Origin: Bradyrhizobium sp. LTSP849
GTDB taxonomy: Bacteria > Pseudomonadota > Alphaproteobacteria > Rhizobiales > Xanthobacteraceae
Direction: 5' to 3'
DNA: 64,000 bases
Assembly (NCBI RefSeq): GCF_000938255.1
Contig: NZ_JYMR01000051.1
Span: 62,001-126,000, forward strand
Shown: in pieces, positions 18,014-27,347 of the stretch
How the letters are laid out: each line of letters begins with the position of its first letter
How positions within the stretch are numbered: position 1 is the stretch's first letter
Notes under the pieces: model-generated
What the model was told of the DNA's origin: nothing
The model's input: only the letters and a program-made list of their open reading frames with translations
Databases searched by the model: none
Translations under genes and position numbers: made by a program

Positions 18014-18526
18014 ATGTTTGATCGCCGCATCCTGTTGACGACCGTCGCCGGCCTGTTTGGCCTTTCGGCCTTCCGCTGGCTGAGAGGTACTCCGGCCGAA
18101 GCTGGAGAGAAGGCCGCCGAGAAGTTCGAGATCGAGAAGACCGATGCCGAGTGGCGCGCCCAGCTTACGCCGCAGCAATATGAGATCCTGCGTAAAGAGG
18201 GGACCGAGCGGCCGGGCACCAGCCCGCTGCTCAAGGAGCACCGCAAGGGCACCTTCGCCTGCGCCGGCTGCGACCTGTCGGTGTTCGCCTCGGAGACCAA
18301 GTTCGAGAGTGGCACGGGTTGGCCGAGCTTCTACCAGCCGATCGAGGGCAATGTCGGCAAGACCGAGGACCGCACCTACGGCATGCTCCGCACCGAGGTG
18401 CATTGCCGGCGCTGCGGCGGCCATCTCGGCCACGTCTTCGACGACGGTCCGAAGCCGACCGGATTGCGCTACTGCATCGACGGTTTCGGGCTGGTCTTCC
18501 ACCCTGCGGCGCCGTCGGCAACGTAG
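18014..18526 (+). CDS. msrB: Peptide-methionine (R)-S-oxide reductase MsrB with N-terminal export signal
   Basis: Reduces methionine-R-sulfoxide in proteins. Zinc ligands C83/C86 and C131/C134, the GTGWPSF motif at 100-106 and the catalytic C154 (RYCIDG) are all present. The usual RYC(I/V)N has Asp in place of Asn here. The first 30 residues carry Arg-Arg and a hydrophobic stretch, so the enzyme is probably exported or membrane-anchored and repairs envelope proteins. The start at 18014 follows ACGGAGAAAGAC. A rho-independent terminator follows at 18625. Confidence 0.92.
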   Translation: MFDRRILLTTVAGLFGLSAFRWLRGTPAEAGEKAAEKFEIEKTDAEWRAQLTPQQYEILRKEGTERPGTSPLLKEHRKGTFACAGCDLSVFASETKFESGTGWPSFYQPIEGNVGKTEDRTYGMLRTEVHCRRCGGHLGHVFDDGPKPTGLRYCIDGFGLVFHPAAPSAT

Positions 18527-18596
18527 GGCTCTTTAGTTTGACGCGTTTTCTTCACGCGAACCGGTAGCCACTTCGCTTGAAAACGCTTTGATGTCC

Positions 18597-18627
18597 CGGC
18601 AATTGTTGCCGGCCCGGCAATTGTGCC
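18597..18627 (+). promoter_or_regulatory. Twin palindromes, putative FlbD/ftr-like enhancer of flgE
   Basis: CGGCA-N5-TGCCG is a perfect inverted repeat at 18597-18611. A second, imperfect copy (CGGCA-N4-TGCC) follows at 18615-18627, giving an 18-bp direct-repeat period. The site lies about 95 bp before the -12 element of the flgE sigma-54 promoter, the normal position for an NtrC-family activator. Similar elements are at 44746 and 54693. Confidence 0.55.
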
Positions 18628-18655
18628 CCGGTCATTCGACCGGGGCCTCTCTATT
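18625..18655 (+). terminator. Rho-independent terminator after msrB
   Basis: GCCCCGGTC and GACCGGGGC pair across an ATTC loop and are followed by CTCTCTATTT. Confidence 0.7.
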
Positions 18656-18685
18656 TAAGTCATTGATTTCCTGAGAATACCCGCA

Positions 18686-18701
18686 TTGGCATAGGCCTTG
18701 C
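18686..18701 (+). promoter_or_regulatory. Sigma-54 promoter of flgE-flgK-flgL
   Basis: TTGGCATAGGCCTTGC has the -24 GG and -12 GC exactly ten bases apart and fits TTGGCACG-N4-TTGC well. It lies 65 bp before the flgE start. Confidence 0.8.
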
Positions 18702-18765
18702 GACGTCTCCTCCGAATGCGGCCATTGGTCTGCCGGCCGCCGAGATCGGATCTGGAGACAAAGTT

Positions 18766-21024
18766 ATGGGTATCTTCGATGCAATGAACACCTCGGTGGG
18801 TGGCCTGCAAGCGCAGTCCTACGCGCTTCAGAACATTTCCGGCAACATCGCGAACTCATCCACCACGGCTTACAAGGGCATCGGGACCAGCTTCGAGGAT
18901 CTCATCCCGGACGCTTCCGTGCCGAGCAAGCAGGTCGCCGGCGGCGTCACCGCGCATGCACAGGCGACCATCACTACGCAGGGCACGATCTCGTCTTCCA
19001 CGGTCGCTACCAACATGGCGATCACCGGGGACGGCTTCTTTTCCGTGCAGGCCGCGACCGGCACCGTCGACAACGTGCCGGTGTTCAACGGCGTCACCGA
19101 CTATACCCGACGCGGCGACTTTCAGGTCAATGCCAACGGCAATCTCGTCAACGGCGCCGGCTACTATTTGATGGGCGTCACGGTCGATCCGAAGACCGGC
19201 AACCCGACCGGCAGCGTGCCGACGGTGCTGCAATTCCAGAACAACTTCGTCCCGGCGCAGGCGACCACCTCGATCGACTATGCAGCGAACCTGCCGACCC
19301 AGCCGAATACCGTGGCGAGCTCGACCGCGACGAGCGGCACGCTGCTGGCTGCTGGTGGACTCAATCCGTCGGATTATGCCGCGAACCCGCTGTCAGTCGG
19401 CACGCCGCCGGCGCCCTACGCCAACGCAACAGATTCCGGCGCGGCCGCTACCGGCAATATTCGTACCGCGTATTCGTCGACGAGTGCGACGGGCACGACC
19501 GCGCTTCAGAACAACTCTTCGGCTGCGGCATCGACGACCACGTCCCTCGATGCGAACGCTGGCGTGCATCTTGCGTCGAGCATCCTCGCCGGACTGACCG
19601 GTCAGACGCTGACGATCAACAGCCACACCATCACCTTCGACACCAGCACAGGGGTTACGACGTCCAGCGGCAACACCACGATCGGCCTGGGCTCAGGCTC
19701 AGGCACTACCACAACGGTCGCCGATATTCTGAGCGCAATTCAGACCGCCGGTGGCACCGGTGTCACTGCAACGCTGACCGCCAGTGGGAACATCCAGATC
19801 AGCAGCGGCACCACGACCGACGTATCCATCAGCAGCGGCACGGCAGCCACCGCGCTCGGCCTCAGCAGCGTGACGCGCGGCGGCAACGTGCTGTCCACGC
19901 CTGCGATTTCGGGCTCCACTGTGCTGAGCGGTAGTGCGACGCCGGGCGGCGCCCAAGTGCTCTCATCAAGCTTCGCCGCGAACGACATCATCACGGTCGA
20001 CGGCCAGCAGTTGAAGTTCATGGCCTCGGGCGCGTCCGGTCCAAACCAGATCAATATCACCGACAACATCACGACCCTGCTCGGCAAGATCGACGCTCTC
20101 TCCGGCGCCTCAGGGTCTTCGGTCAGCAGCGGCGGTGTGGTCACGCTGAACACCGGCACCGTCTCCGACCTGTCGGTCTCCAGCTCCAACAGCGCCGCCT
20201 TTGCCGCGCTCGGCTTCACCACAACCATTTCCAAGAATCGCGGCGGCGGCGGCACCGCCGGCACCGGCACCGTGATCGGCAACGACATCTCCACCTTCAC
20301 CAAGGAATCGATCAGCGGCGGTGCCGTGACCGCCTACAACGCAGCTGGCACGCCGGTGAACCTGCAATTGCGCTGGGCCAAGACCGACAGTGCGTCGCTC
20401 GGCGCGGGTCATGCCGACACCTGGAACATGTTCTATCAGACCGACCCGAACGCGACCGGCACGACGGTCGGCTGGGTCAATACAGGCCAGGCTTTCACCT
20501 TTGCCAGCGACGGCTCGCTCACTTCGCCGAGCGGTTCGGGCATCACCATCCCCAACGTCAGCGTCAGCGGGCAATCGCTCGGTTCGGTCGCCTTCAACAT
20601 CTCCACGGGGGGATTAACGCAATATGCGAGCACCAGCGGTGCGGTGACGATCAACACCATCACGCAGAACGGCTACGCCGCCGGTCAGCTCCGCTCCGTC
20701 GCCGTCAACAACAGCGGCATCGTGGTCGGCACCTTCTCTAACGGCCAGAACCTCGACCTCGCGCAAGTGACGCTGTCGCACTTCAACGGCACCAATTACC
20801 TCAAGGCGCTGGACGGCGGCGCCTATTCCGTGACCGACCAGTCCGGTCCGGCGATTGCCGGCGCTTCGGGCTCCATCAGCGGCTCGTCGCTGGAGGGATC
20901 CAACACCGACATCGCCGACGAATTCACCAAGCTGATCGTGACCCAGCAGGCCTACTCGGCCAACACCAAGGTGATCACGACCGCGAATTCGATGGTGCAG
21001 GACCTCTTGAACGTGTTGCGCTGA
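18766..21024 (+). CDS. flgE: Flagellar hook protein FlgE, enlarged
   Basis: Forms the curved hook joining rod and filament and is exported by the flagellar type III system. The N-terminal rod signature (MGIFDAMNTSVGGLQAQSYA, then NISGNIANSSTTAYKG) and the C-terminal hook/rod domain (EFTKLIVTQQAYSANTKVI, then MVQDLLNVLR) are intact. At 752 residues it is almost twice the length of enterobacterial FlgE. The extra mass includes two modules at about residues 280-370 and 402-490 that share the (G/D)xxLTI(N/D)G...ITF start and ADLSI/DLSV...LGL end with modules in FlgL and the flagellins below. The gene is expressed from the sigma-54 promoter at 18686 and is followed 35 bp later by flgK. Confidence 0.93.
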   Translation: MGIFDAMNTSVGGLQAQSYALQNISGNIANSSTTAYKGIGTSFEDLIPDASVPSKQVAGGVTAHAQATITTQGTISSSTVATNMAITGDGFFSVQAATGTVDNVPVFNGVTDYTRRGDFQVNANGNLVNGAGYYLMGVTVDPKTGNPTGSVPTVLQFQNNFVPAQATTSIDYAANLPTQPNTVASSTATSGTLLAAGGLNPSDYAANPLSVGTPPAPYANATDSGAAATGNIRTAYSSTSATGTTALQNNSSAAASTTTSLDANAGVHLASSILAGLTGQTLTINSHTITFDTSTGVTTSSGNTTIGLGSGSGTTTTVADILSAIQTAGGTGVTATLTASGNIQISSGTTTDVSISSGTAATALGLSSVTRGGNVLSTPAISGSTVLSGSATPGGAQVLSSSFAANDIITVDGQQLKFMASGASGPNQINITDNITTLLGKIDALSGASGSSVSSGGVVTLNTGTVSDLSVSSSNSAAFAALGFTTTISKNRGGGGTAGTGTVIGNDISTFTKESISGGAVTAYNAAGTPVNLQLRWAKTDSASLGAGHADTWNMFYQTDPNATGTTVGWVNTGQAFTFASDGSLTSPSGSGITIPNVSVSGQSLGSVAFNISTGGLTQYASTSGAVTINTITQNGYAAGQLRSVAVNNSGIVVGTFSNGQNLDLAQVTLSHFNGTNYLKALDGGAYSVTDQSGPAIAGASGSISGSSLEGSNTDIADEFTKLIVTQQAYSANTKVITTANSMVQDLLNVLR

Positions 21025-21059
21025 TCAACGCGTAACGTAACCAAAGGCGGCAAGTCACC

Positions 21060-22940
21060 ATGGGTTTGAGTTCAGCCCTTGCCAGTGCGATGAGCGGTCT
21101 GCGTGCCAACCAGGCTGCGCTGTCGATCGTCTCGTCGAACGTCGCGAATTCGCAGACGCCGGGTTACGTCGCCCAGACGCCGAACCAGATCGAGGTCACC
21201 ACCGGAGAATTCGGCTCGACGGCGAAGACGACCGGCGTCAGCCGGGATATCGACACCTATGTGCAGAACCAGCTGCGCATCGAGACCGGTGGCAGCGGCT
21301 ACGCCGACCAGACGGCCAACATTCTGAATCAGCTTCAGAATGTCTACGGCAACCCCGGCGGTAGCGGCACGCTCGAAACCGCGCTGAACAATTTCACCAC
21401 CTCGTTGCAGGCATTGTCCACGAGCGCGGGCTCGTCGTCGGCGCAGACGGTGGCGCTCGGTGCGGCGCAGGCGCTGGCGACGCAGCTCAACGTCACCACC
21501 AAGGGCATCCAGTCGCTGCGCTCCAATGTCGAGCAGGATCTCGGCACCTCGGCGCAGCAGGCCAACGCGGCGATGAACCAGATCGCCGACATCAACACCA
21601 AGCTCCAGGGCCTGGCTTCGACTGATCCGTCCGCGGCAACGCTGATGGACCAGCGCGACCAGGCCATCAACTCGCTGTCGAAATATGTCGACGTCCGCGT
21701 CACCACCGACGGATCGAACCAGGCCAACATCTACACCACCACGGGCATCCAGCTCGTCGGCGCGGGGCTCGCTTCGCAATTCTCTTTCGCTTCAGTCGGC
21801 GCGCTGTCGGCGACCTCGCTCTACAACACCGATCCGGCCAAGTCCGGGGTCGGTGCGCTCACGATCAAGCTGCCGAACGGCTCGTCGATCGACGTCGCCG
21901 GCAACAGCGTGGTCTCCTCCGGCCAGATCGCAGCCGATCTGAAGCTGCGCGACCAGACGCTGGTGCAGGCACAGACCCAGGTGGATCAGCTCGCCGCGAC
22001 GATGTCGAGCGCACTGTCGGACAAGACCACGGCCGGCAGCACGGTCTCCGGTCCGCCCGCAGGCTTCGACATCGATCTCGCCGGCGCGCAGCCGGGCAAC
22101 ACCGTCAACATTGCCTATACCGACTCCACCAACACGCAGCGCCAGATCACACTGGTGAACGTGACCGATCCGGCGGCGCTGCCGCTCCAGAACGCCACCA
22201 ACGCGAACCCGATGCAGATCGGCGTCAATTTCGCGAACGGCATGGGCGCGATTGCGTCCGCGCTCAACACAGCGCTGCCTACCTCGCACTTGACCTTCTC
22301 ACCGTCGCCGTCGCCTGCGACCGCGACATCGCTGCGCGTCACCGACGACAATTCCGGCCTCGCCAAGGTCAACTCGGCGTCGAGCACCAAGACGATCTCG
22401 TCGCTGACCTCCGGCAGTCCGCAGCTGCCGTTGTTCACCGACGGCGGCCAGGCGCTCTACACCGGTGCGATCACGGCGTCGGGCTCGCAGATGACCGGCC
22501 TTGCCGGCCGCATCGCCGTAAACACACAGCTCACCGCCGACCCGACCAGAATGTCGATCTACAGCACCTCGCCGGTGACGCCCACCGGTGACACCACGCG
22601 CTCGGACTATCTCTACTCGCAGCTCACCAATACGGTGTTCTCCTATTCGCCGCAGACCGGTCTCGGCTCGGCGAGCCAGCCGTTCACCGGCAGCGTCTCG
22701 AACTACCTCCAGCAATTCCTGAGCGTTCAGAGCAACGCCTCGACCCAGGCGACCGCGCTCCAGCAGGGCCAGAGCGTCGTGGTCTCGACGCTTCAGGCCA
22801 AGTTCAACTCGACCTCCAGCGTCAATCTGGACTCGGAGATGTCGAACTTGATCCAGCTCCAGAATGCCTATGCCGCCAACGCGCACGTGATGTCGGTGGT
22901 GCAGAGCATGATGACCACGTTGCTCCAGGCTCAAACGTAA
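21060..22940 (+). CDS. flgK: Hook-filament junction protein FlgK (HAP1)
   Basis: First junction protein between hook and filament. The N-terminus (MGLSSALASAMSGLRANQAA, then IVSSNVANSQTPGYVAQ) and the C-terminus (NLDSEMSNLIQLQNAYAANA, then HVMSVVQSMMTTLLQAQT) are the conserved coiled-coil ends. Length 626 is within the range for alphaproteobacterial FlgK. Serine, threonine, alanine and glycine dominate the surface domain and there are no cysteines, as usual for exported axial proteins. It follows flgE by 35 bp and precedes flgL by 20 bp, so the three form one operon. Confidence 0.93.
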   Translation: MGLSSALASAMSGLRANQAALSIVSSNVANSQTPGYVAQTPNQIEVTTGEFGSTAKTTGVSRDIDTYVQNQLRIETGGSGYADQTANILNQLQNVYGNPGGSGTLETALNNFTTSLQALSTSAGSSSAQTVALGAAQALATQLNVTTKGIQSLRSNVEQDLGTSAQQANAAMNQIADINTKLQGLASTDPSAATLMDQRDQAINSLSKYVDVRVTTDGSNQANIYTTTGIQLVGAGLASQFSFASVGALSATSLYNTDPAKSGVGALTIKLPNGSSIDVAGNSVVSSGQIAADLKLRDQTLVQAQTQVDQLAATMSSALSDKTTAGSTVSGPPAGFDIDLAGAQPGNTVNIAYTDSTNTQRQITLVNVTDPAALPLQNATNANPMQIGVNFANGMGAIASALNTALPTSHLTFSPSPSPATATSLRVTDDNSGLAKVNSASSTKTISSLTSGSPQLPLFTDGGQALYTGAITASGSQMTGLAGRIAVNTQLTADPTRMSIYSTSPVTPTGDTTRSDYLYSQLTNTVFSYSPQTGLGSASQPFTGSVSNYLQQFLSVQSNASTQATALQQGQSVVVSTLQAKFNSTSSVNLDSEMSNLIQLQNAYAANAHVMSVVQSMMTTLLQAQT

Positions 22941-22960
22941 TTAGTACAGGGCTCTGAAAC

Positions 22961-24853
22961 ATGTCGATCAGCAGTATCAACTACGGTTCGTCGGTCCTCG
23001 GCGCGCAGATCCGCAACATCAATCAGCAGCTCACCGACCTGTCGACGCAGCTCTCGACCGGCAAGCTGTCGCAGAACTATTCCGGGATGGGGACCAACGA
23101 AGGCTTCGCGATAGCCTCGCGCTCGCAGCTTTCGAACATCGCCGCCTATACCGACACGATGACCAACGTCAACGTCAATATCAACCTCGCCAACACAGCG
23201 CTCCAGTCGCTGACGACGATCCGCAACACGGTGCAGACGGGCTCCGCCACGAGCTCGCAGGATCTCAACGTCAACGGCCAGACTGTCGCGCAGAACACCG
23301 CCGCCGCCCAGTTCGGCTCGATGGTCGGCGTCCTCAACACGCAGTCGGGTAACCGCTATCTGTTCTCGGGGACCGCCTACAACACGCAGTCGGTCGCCAA
23401 CGCCGGCGACATCATCAACGGCACCACGACGCAGGCCGGCTTGAAGACCGTCATGGCCGAGCGGCAAGCCGCCGACCTCGGCGCCAACGGCATGGGGCGG
23501 CTGGTGCAGACCCAGCCGACGCCGAGCTCGGTGAACGTGTCCGAGGACGTCGCGGGATCGCCGTTCGGGTTGAAGATCGCCGCGGTGTCCTCGACGCTGA
23601 CGGGCGCGACGGTCACCGGCCCGAGCGGTTCGCCGGTGTCGTTCTCGGTCGATCTCAACGGCGTCAATCCGAACAACGGCGACAAGCTCAGCGTGCAGTT
23701 CACGCTGCCGGACGGCTCGACCGAGCAGATCGACCTCACAGCGTCCAGCACGACGCCGACGCCGGTCGGGAGCTTTGCGATCGATGCAAGCACCCCCGTC
23801 AATCCAACCAACACGGCGACGAACCTCAACACCGCGCTGAACACCGCGATCCAGAAGCTCGCCAACACCTCGCTGGTGGCGGCATCTGCCGTGACGGCCG
23901 GCGACAATTTCTTCAACACAGATAGCTCGGCGATTGGCACCGCCAAGACCAACCAGGCCACTCCAGCGGCACCGATCAGCGGGACCACCGCGTTGTCCGG
24001 CACGGCGCCCTCGAACGCGATTGCGCCGGGCTTCTCTGCCGGCGACAGCATCACCGTCAACGGCACCACGCTCAGCTTCGTCGCCTCCGGCGCGACCGGC
24101 AACCAGCTCAACGTCACCGACAGCATCCAGACCTTGATGAGCAAGATCGACTCCATCACGGGGACCTCGAAGCCGTCGACCATCCATGGCGGTTCGATCA
24201 CGATCAACACCGACGATGCAGCGAGCCTCAGCATCTCGGGCTCGACCCCGGGTGCGACCGCCGCGCTGGGCGCGCTGGGCTTCAGTTCGTCACCGATCAC
24301 CGCTACCCAGCCGCCTCTGCGCGTCGGCTCAACGCCGGCGAGCTCGGCGACGACGCTGGTGAACGGCTCGGCCAATACCGTGAAATGGTACACCGGCAAT
24401 GACGGGCCCGGCTCGCCGCGCTCGACCGCGGTGGCACGGGTCGACGATTCCGTCACGGTGCAATATGGCGCGCAGGCCGACGAGGACGCGATCCGCAAGC
24501 AGTTGCAGGCGGTTGCCGTGTACGGCACGTTCTCGACCTCGCCGACCGGGCAATATTCCGGCGCGCAAGTCGCGGCGCTGAGCCTGCGCACGACGCAGGC
24601 ACTGACGCCGCAGGCCGGGCAGCAGAAGATCGAGGACATCCAGACCGACATCGCGATGGCCCAGAACACGATGAAGGACGCGACCACGCGCCAGACCCAG
24701 GCCAAGGCGCAGCTTCAGAACATCGTCGACCAGGCGGAATCGGCTTCGCCGGACCAGGTCGCGAGCGAAATCCTGTCGCTCCAGAATGCGCTCCAGGCGT
24801 CCTACCAGACTACCGCGAACCTCGCGCAGCTCTCGCTCGTCAAGTACCTGTAA
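22961..24853 (+). CDS. flgL: Hook-filament junction protein FlgL (HAP3), enlarged
   Basis: Second junction protein, related to flagellin. The N-terminal coiled coil (INQQLTDLSTQLSTGKLSQN) and the C-terminal one (LQNALQASYQTTANLAQLSL) are typical. At 630 residues it is about twice the usual FlgL length (300-350). The insert includes a module at about residues 357-447 (FSAGDSITVNGTTLSFVASG to SLSISGSTPGATAALGALGF) that matches those of FlgE and the flagellins in pattern. It is the last gene of the flgEKL operon. The stop is followed within 10 bp by the CtrA-type box of the next operon. Confidence 0.9.
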   Translation: MSISSINYGSSVLGAQIRNINQQLTDLSTQLSTGKLSQNYSGMGTNEGFAIASRSQLSNIAAYTDTMTNVNVNINLANTALQSLTTIRNTVQTGSATSSQDLNVNGQTVAQNTAAAQFGSMVGVLNTQSGNRYLFSGTAYNTQSVANAGDIINGTTTQAGLKTVMAERQAADLGANGMGRLVQTQPTPSSVNVSEDVAGSPFGLKIAAVSSTLTGATVTGPSGSPVSFSVDLNGVNPNNGDKLSVQFTLPDGSTEQIDLTASSTTPTPVGSFAIDASTPVNPTNTATNLNTALNTAIQKLANTSLVAASAVTAGDNFFNTDSSAIGTAKTNQATPAAPISGTTALSGTAPSNAIAPGFSAGDSITVNGTTLSFVASGATGNQLNVTDSIQTLMSKIDSITGTSKPSTIHGGSITINTDDAASLSISGSTPGATAALGALGFSSSPITATQPPLRVGSTPASSATTLVNGSANTVKWYTGNDGPGSPRSTAVARVDDSVTVQYGAQADEDAIRKQLQAVAVYGTFSTSPTGQYSGAQVAALSLRTTQALTPQAGQQKIEDIQTDIAMAQNTMKDATTRQTQAKAQLQNIVDQAESASPDQVASEILSLQNALQASYQTTANLAQLSLVKYL

Positions 24854-24860
24854 GGGCGCA

Positions 24861-24875
24861 TTAAGGCGCCGTTAA
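24861..24875 (+). promoter_or_regulatory. Perfect CtrA-type box before the four-gene operon
   Basis: TTAA-GGCGCCG-TTAA, followed by CC, matches the alphaproteobacterial CtrA consensus TTAA-N7-TTAA exactly. It lies 50 bp before the first gene of the operon at 24925-30097, so that operon probably has its own promoter. Confidence 0.65.
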
Positions 24876-24924
24876 CCATGCCTGTTTACCTCTTGGTGAG
24901 GATTTGAGCGGGGCGGAGCCGTCG

Positions 24925-25707
24925 ATGTCGGACAGGATGCAACTGGTGGTGGCCACGCCGTGCTTCGGCGGGCAGGTGTCGACCATTTATGCGAGTTCGA
25001 TCTTCGCGCTCCAGCGCGCCGTGCACGGCATGTCCAATCTCGAGCTCAAGGTGCATTTGCGGGACGGCGACGCGCTGATCACGCGCGCAAGGGCCAATCT
25101 GGTCACACTGTTTCTGGACGATCCCAAGGCGACACATTTCCTGTTCATCGATGCCGATATCGGCTTCAAGCCGGAGCAGGTGTTCCGGCTGATCGAATCC
25201 GGGGCTGATGTCGTCGCCGGGTGCTATCCGATCAAGCGGGTCAACTGGGACAAGGCCAAGCGAGCGATCCAGTCCGGCCGGGCCGATGTGCCGGCGGCCT
25301 CGCTCGATTACGTGCTCGAGATCGAGGATCCCGACCGCATCGTGGTGGTCAACGGATTCACCCGCGTGCGCTATGCCGGCACCGGCTTCCTGATGATCCG
25401 TCGTCAGGCGCTGGAGGCGATGTGCCGCCATCCGAACTATGCGAATTTGCAGTTCTTCCGCGAGCATTCGCACGACACGCTTGTCGCGAGCCAGAACCGG
25501 TTCGCGCTGTTCGAATGCATGATCGATCCGGCGACCGGCACGTACCTCTCGGAAGACTTCGCCTTCTGCAAGCGCTGGACCGATATCGGCGGCGAGATCT
25601 GGGCCGATATCCAGAGCTCGCTCGACCACGTCGGGCCTTCGGTGTTCCACGGCGACATCGCCTCGCAATTCGCACCGGCCCCTGCGGCCGCGGCCGATGC
25701 GGCGTGA
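24925..25707 (+). CDS. Glycosyltransferase-like protein (GT-A fold, DxD motif)
   Basis: A 260-residue protein with the opening strand MQLVVATPCFGG, a helix rich in small residues, and the metal/nucleotide-sugar motif I-D76-A-D78-I-G-F after a hydrophobic strand, as in family-2-like glycosyltransferases. It lacks signal or membrane segments and would work in the cytosol. ATG at 24925 is preceded by GGAG at spacing 6; the TTG at 24904 is less likely. It is first of four closely packed genes placed between flgL and flbT/fliC, so flagellin glycosylation is a natural hypothesis, but the acceptor and sugar cannot be read from sequence. Confidence 0.7.
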   Translation: MSDRMQLVVATPCFGGQVSTIYASSIFALQRAVHGMSNLELKVHLRDGDALITRARANLVTLFLDDPKATHFLFIDADIGFKPEQVFRLIESGADVVAGCYPIKRVNWDKAKRAIQSGRADVPAASLDYVLEIEDPDRIVVVNGFTRVRYAGTGFLMIRRQALEAMCRHPNYANLQFFREHSHDTLVASQNRFALFECMIDPATGTYLSEDFAFCKRWTDIGGEIWADIQSSLDHVGPSVFHGDIASQFAPAPAAAADAA

Positions 25708-27346
25708 GCCTTTCGGGATGAGCGCCGGCGCATCCCGTCTGTCAGACACCGAGCGAGCGTCCGACGGCGGCTCGCGCTACCGCCTGCGCGATCTCTTCAC
25801 ACCGTTGGATACACTGCTTGTCTCCGGCGGCGATCAGCGGCTCGCGCTCGATCCGAAAGATCGGGTCAACGCCTACGGCTGCGCGCCGTCGCCCGCGCCG
25901 GATGTCTGGAATTTCGCCTCATCGACCGCATCGTCGATCTCGCAGGCCGCTTATGATCGCGCTGCGCTTGCGCGCGAGGAATTGGTCCACAAATCGCTGT
26001 TCGACGAGGTCGAAATTGCCTTCGACAGGCGCTGCGAGGACATGCGCCACGAATTGCGCGGCCACCTCCAGTTGCCGCCGCGCGTCGACATCGTGTTCTC
26101 GCCGTCGGGCACCGATTCCCAGCTTCACGCGCTGTTCCTGGCGCGCGCCGCACTCGGCGCGTTGCCGGTGACGATCGTGGTCGGTGCCGACCAGACCGGA
26201 AGCGGGACCGCGCTGACCGCGCGCGGCCGCCATTTCGGTGCGATGACGGCGAGCGGCTTCGCGGTACGCAAGGACGGCGCGGTCGCGGGCCTCGCCGGCG
26301 AAAGCATCGCGGTGCCGCTGCTCGACCCCGCGTCCGACATTGCGATGCGCGCCGATGCGGATGCCGCGGTGCTGCGCGCGGTCGAGACCGCGATCGCGCA
26401 AGGCGCGCCCGTGCTGCTCCAGATCATGGATTCGTCAAAACTCGGCTGGCGCGCGCCAAGCGCGGCCTGCCTCGACGAGATCGCGCGGCGCTGGCCCGCC
26501 AAGGTCCAAATCGTCGTCGATGCCTGCCAGGCGCGGCTAGGGCGCCGGCGGCTGCGGTCCTATCTCGACCGTGGCTACATGGTGCTGATCACCGGCTCGA
26601 AGTTTTTCGGCGGCCCCGCCTTCAGCGGCGCGCTGCTGGTGCCGAAAGGTCTGTCGCGGTCGCTCGTCCATGTTGGCGAGATCGCGCCTGGTTTCTTCGA
26701 CTATGCCGGCCGCAGCGACTGGCCGACGGCGTGGACGACGCTGCGCTCGCGCTTTGAGCGCCGGCCGAATTTCGGTCAATGGCTACGCTGGGAGGCGGCG
26801 CTCGCGGAGATCGGCAGCTATTATGCGGTGCCGGGAGCGTTCCGCGCCAAGGCTATGGCCGAGCTTGCGGCCGGTATCGACAGCATGATCGCGTTGTCGC
26901 CGTCGCTTCGGGCCGTTCCGACCGCGAGCGACAAGGCCGGCGTCGATGACGAGGAATTCGCCCACACCACGATCTTTCCGTTCGCGCTGCTGCGCGACGG
27001 TGAGCCCGTCTCCATCGCCGACACCAGCGCCGTCCATCGCGCGCTGGCGCGCGACATGAACGATGACATCAACGATAGCGCGGCCGCCCGGCAGATCGCA
27101 GCGCAACGTTGCCTTGTCGGCCAACCGGTCCGGCTGGAGCGGCCAGATCATGCACCGCAGGCCGTGCTGCGGCTGTGCGTCGGCGCGCGGCTCGTGACGG
27201 AAGCCTGGTCTGCGGACGAGGCGCAAGCGCGACGCAATCTTCAGCATGTACTCGATCAAATCGCCCATGTCGTGGTGAAGATCGAACTGCTGCTCGACCG
27301 CGCCGCCGGCGCGGTATCGCCGGATATGCCTGTCCTCGGGATTTGA
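25697..27346 (+). CDS. Fold-type I PLP-dependent enzyme of unknown reaction
   Basis: A 549-residue protein with the elements of aminotransferase/desulfurase-type PLP enzymes: phosphate-binding S-P-S-G-T-D at 136-140, the aspartate that contacts the pyridine nitrogen at D275 (IVVDACQAR), and the Schiff-base lysine K302 in ITGSKFFGG. The C-terminal third is less conserved and I do not recognise a subfamily. It may act as an aminotransferase, lyase or desulfurase. The ATG at 25697 overlaps the previous gene by 11 bp; MSAGASR at 25718 is an alternative. The next gene begins 2 bp after its stop. Confidence 0.7.
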   Translation: MRREPFGMSAGASRLSDTERASDGGSRYRLRDLFTPLDTLLVSGGDQRLALDPKDRVNAYGCAPSPAPDVWNFASSTASSISQAAYDRAALAREELVHKSLFDEVEIAFDRRCEDMRHELRGHLQLPPRVDIVFSPSGTDSQLHALFLARAALGALPVTIVVGADQTGSGTALTARGRHFGAMTASGFAVRKDGAVAGLAGESIAVPLLDPASDIAMRADADAAVLRAVETAIAQGAPVLLQIMDSSKLGWRAPSAACLDEIARRWPAKVQIVVDACQARLGRRRLRSYLDRGYMVLITGSKFFGGPAFSGALLVPKGLSRSLVHVGEIAPGFFDYAGRSDWPTAWTTLRSRFERRPNFGQWLRWEAALAEIGSYYAVPGAFRAKAMAELAAGIDSMIALSPSLRAVPTASDKAGVDDEEFAHTTIFPFALLRDGEPVSIADTSAVHRALARDMNDDINDSAAARQIAAQRCLVGQPVRLERPDHAPQAVLRLCVGARLVTEAWSADEAQARRNLQHVLDQIAHVVVKIELLLDRAAGAVSPDMPVLGI

Positions 27347-27347
27347 A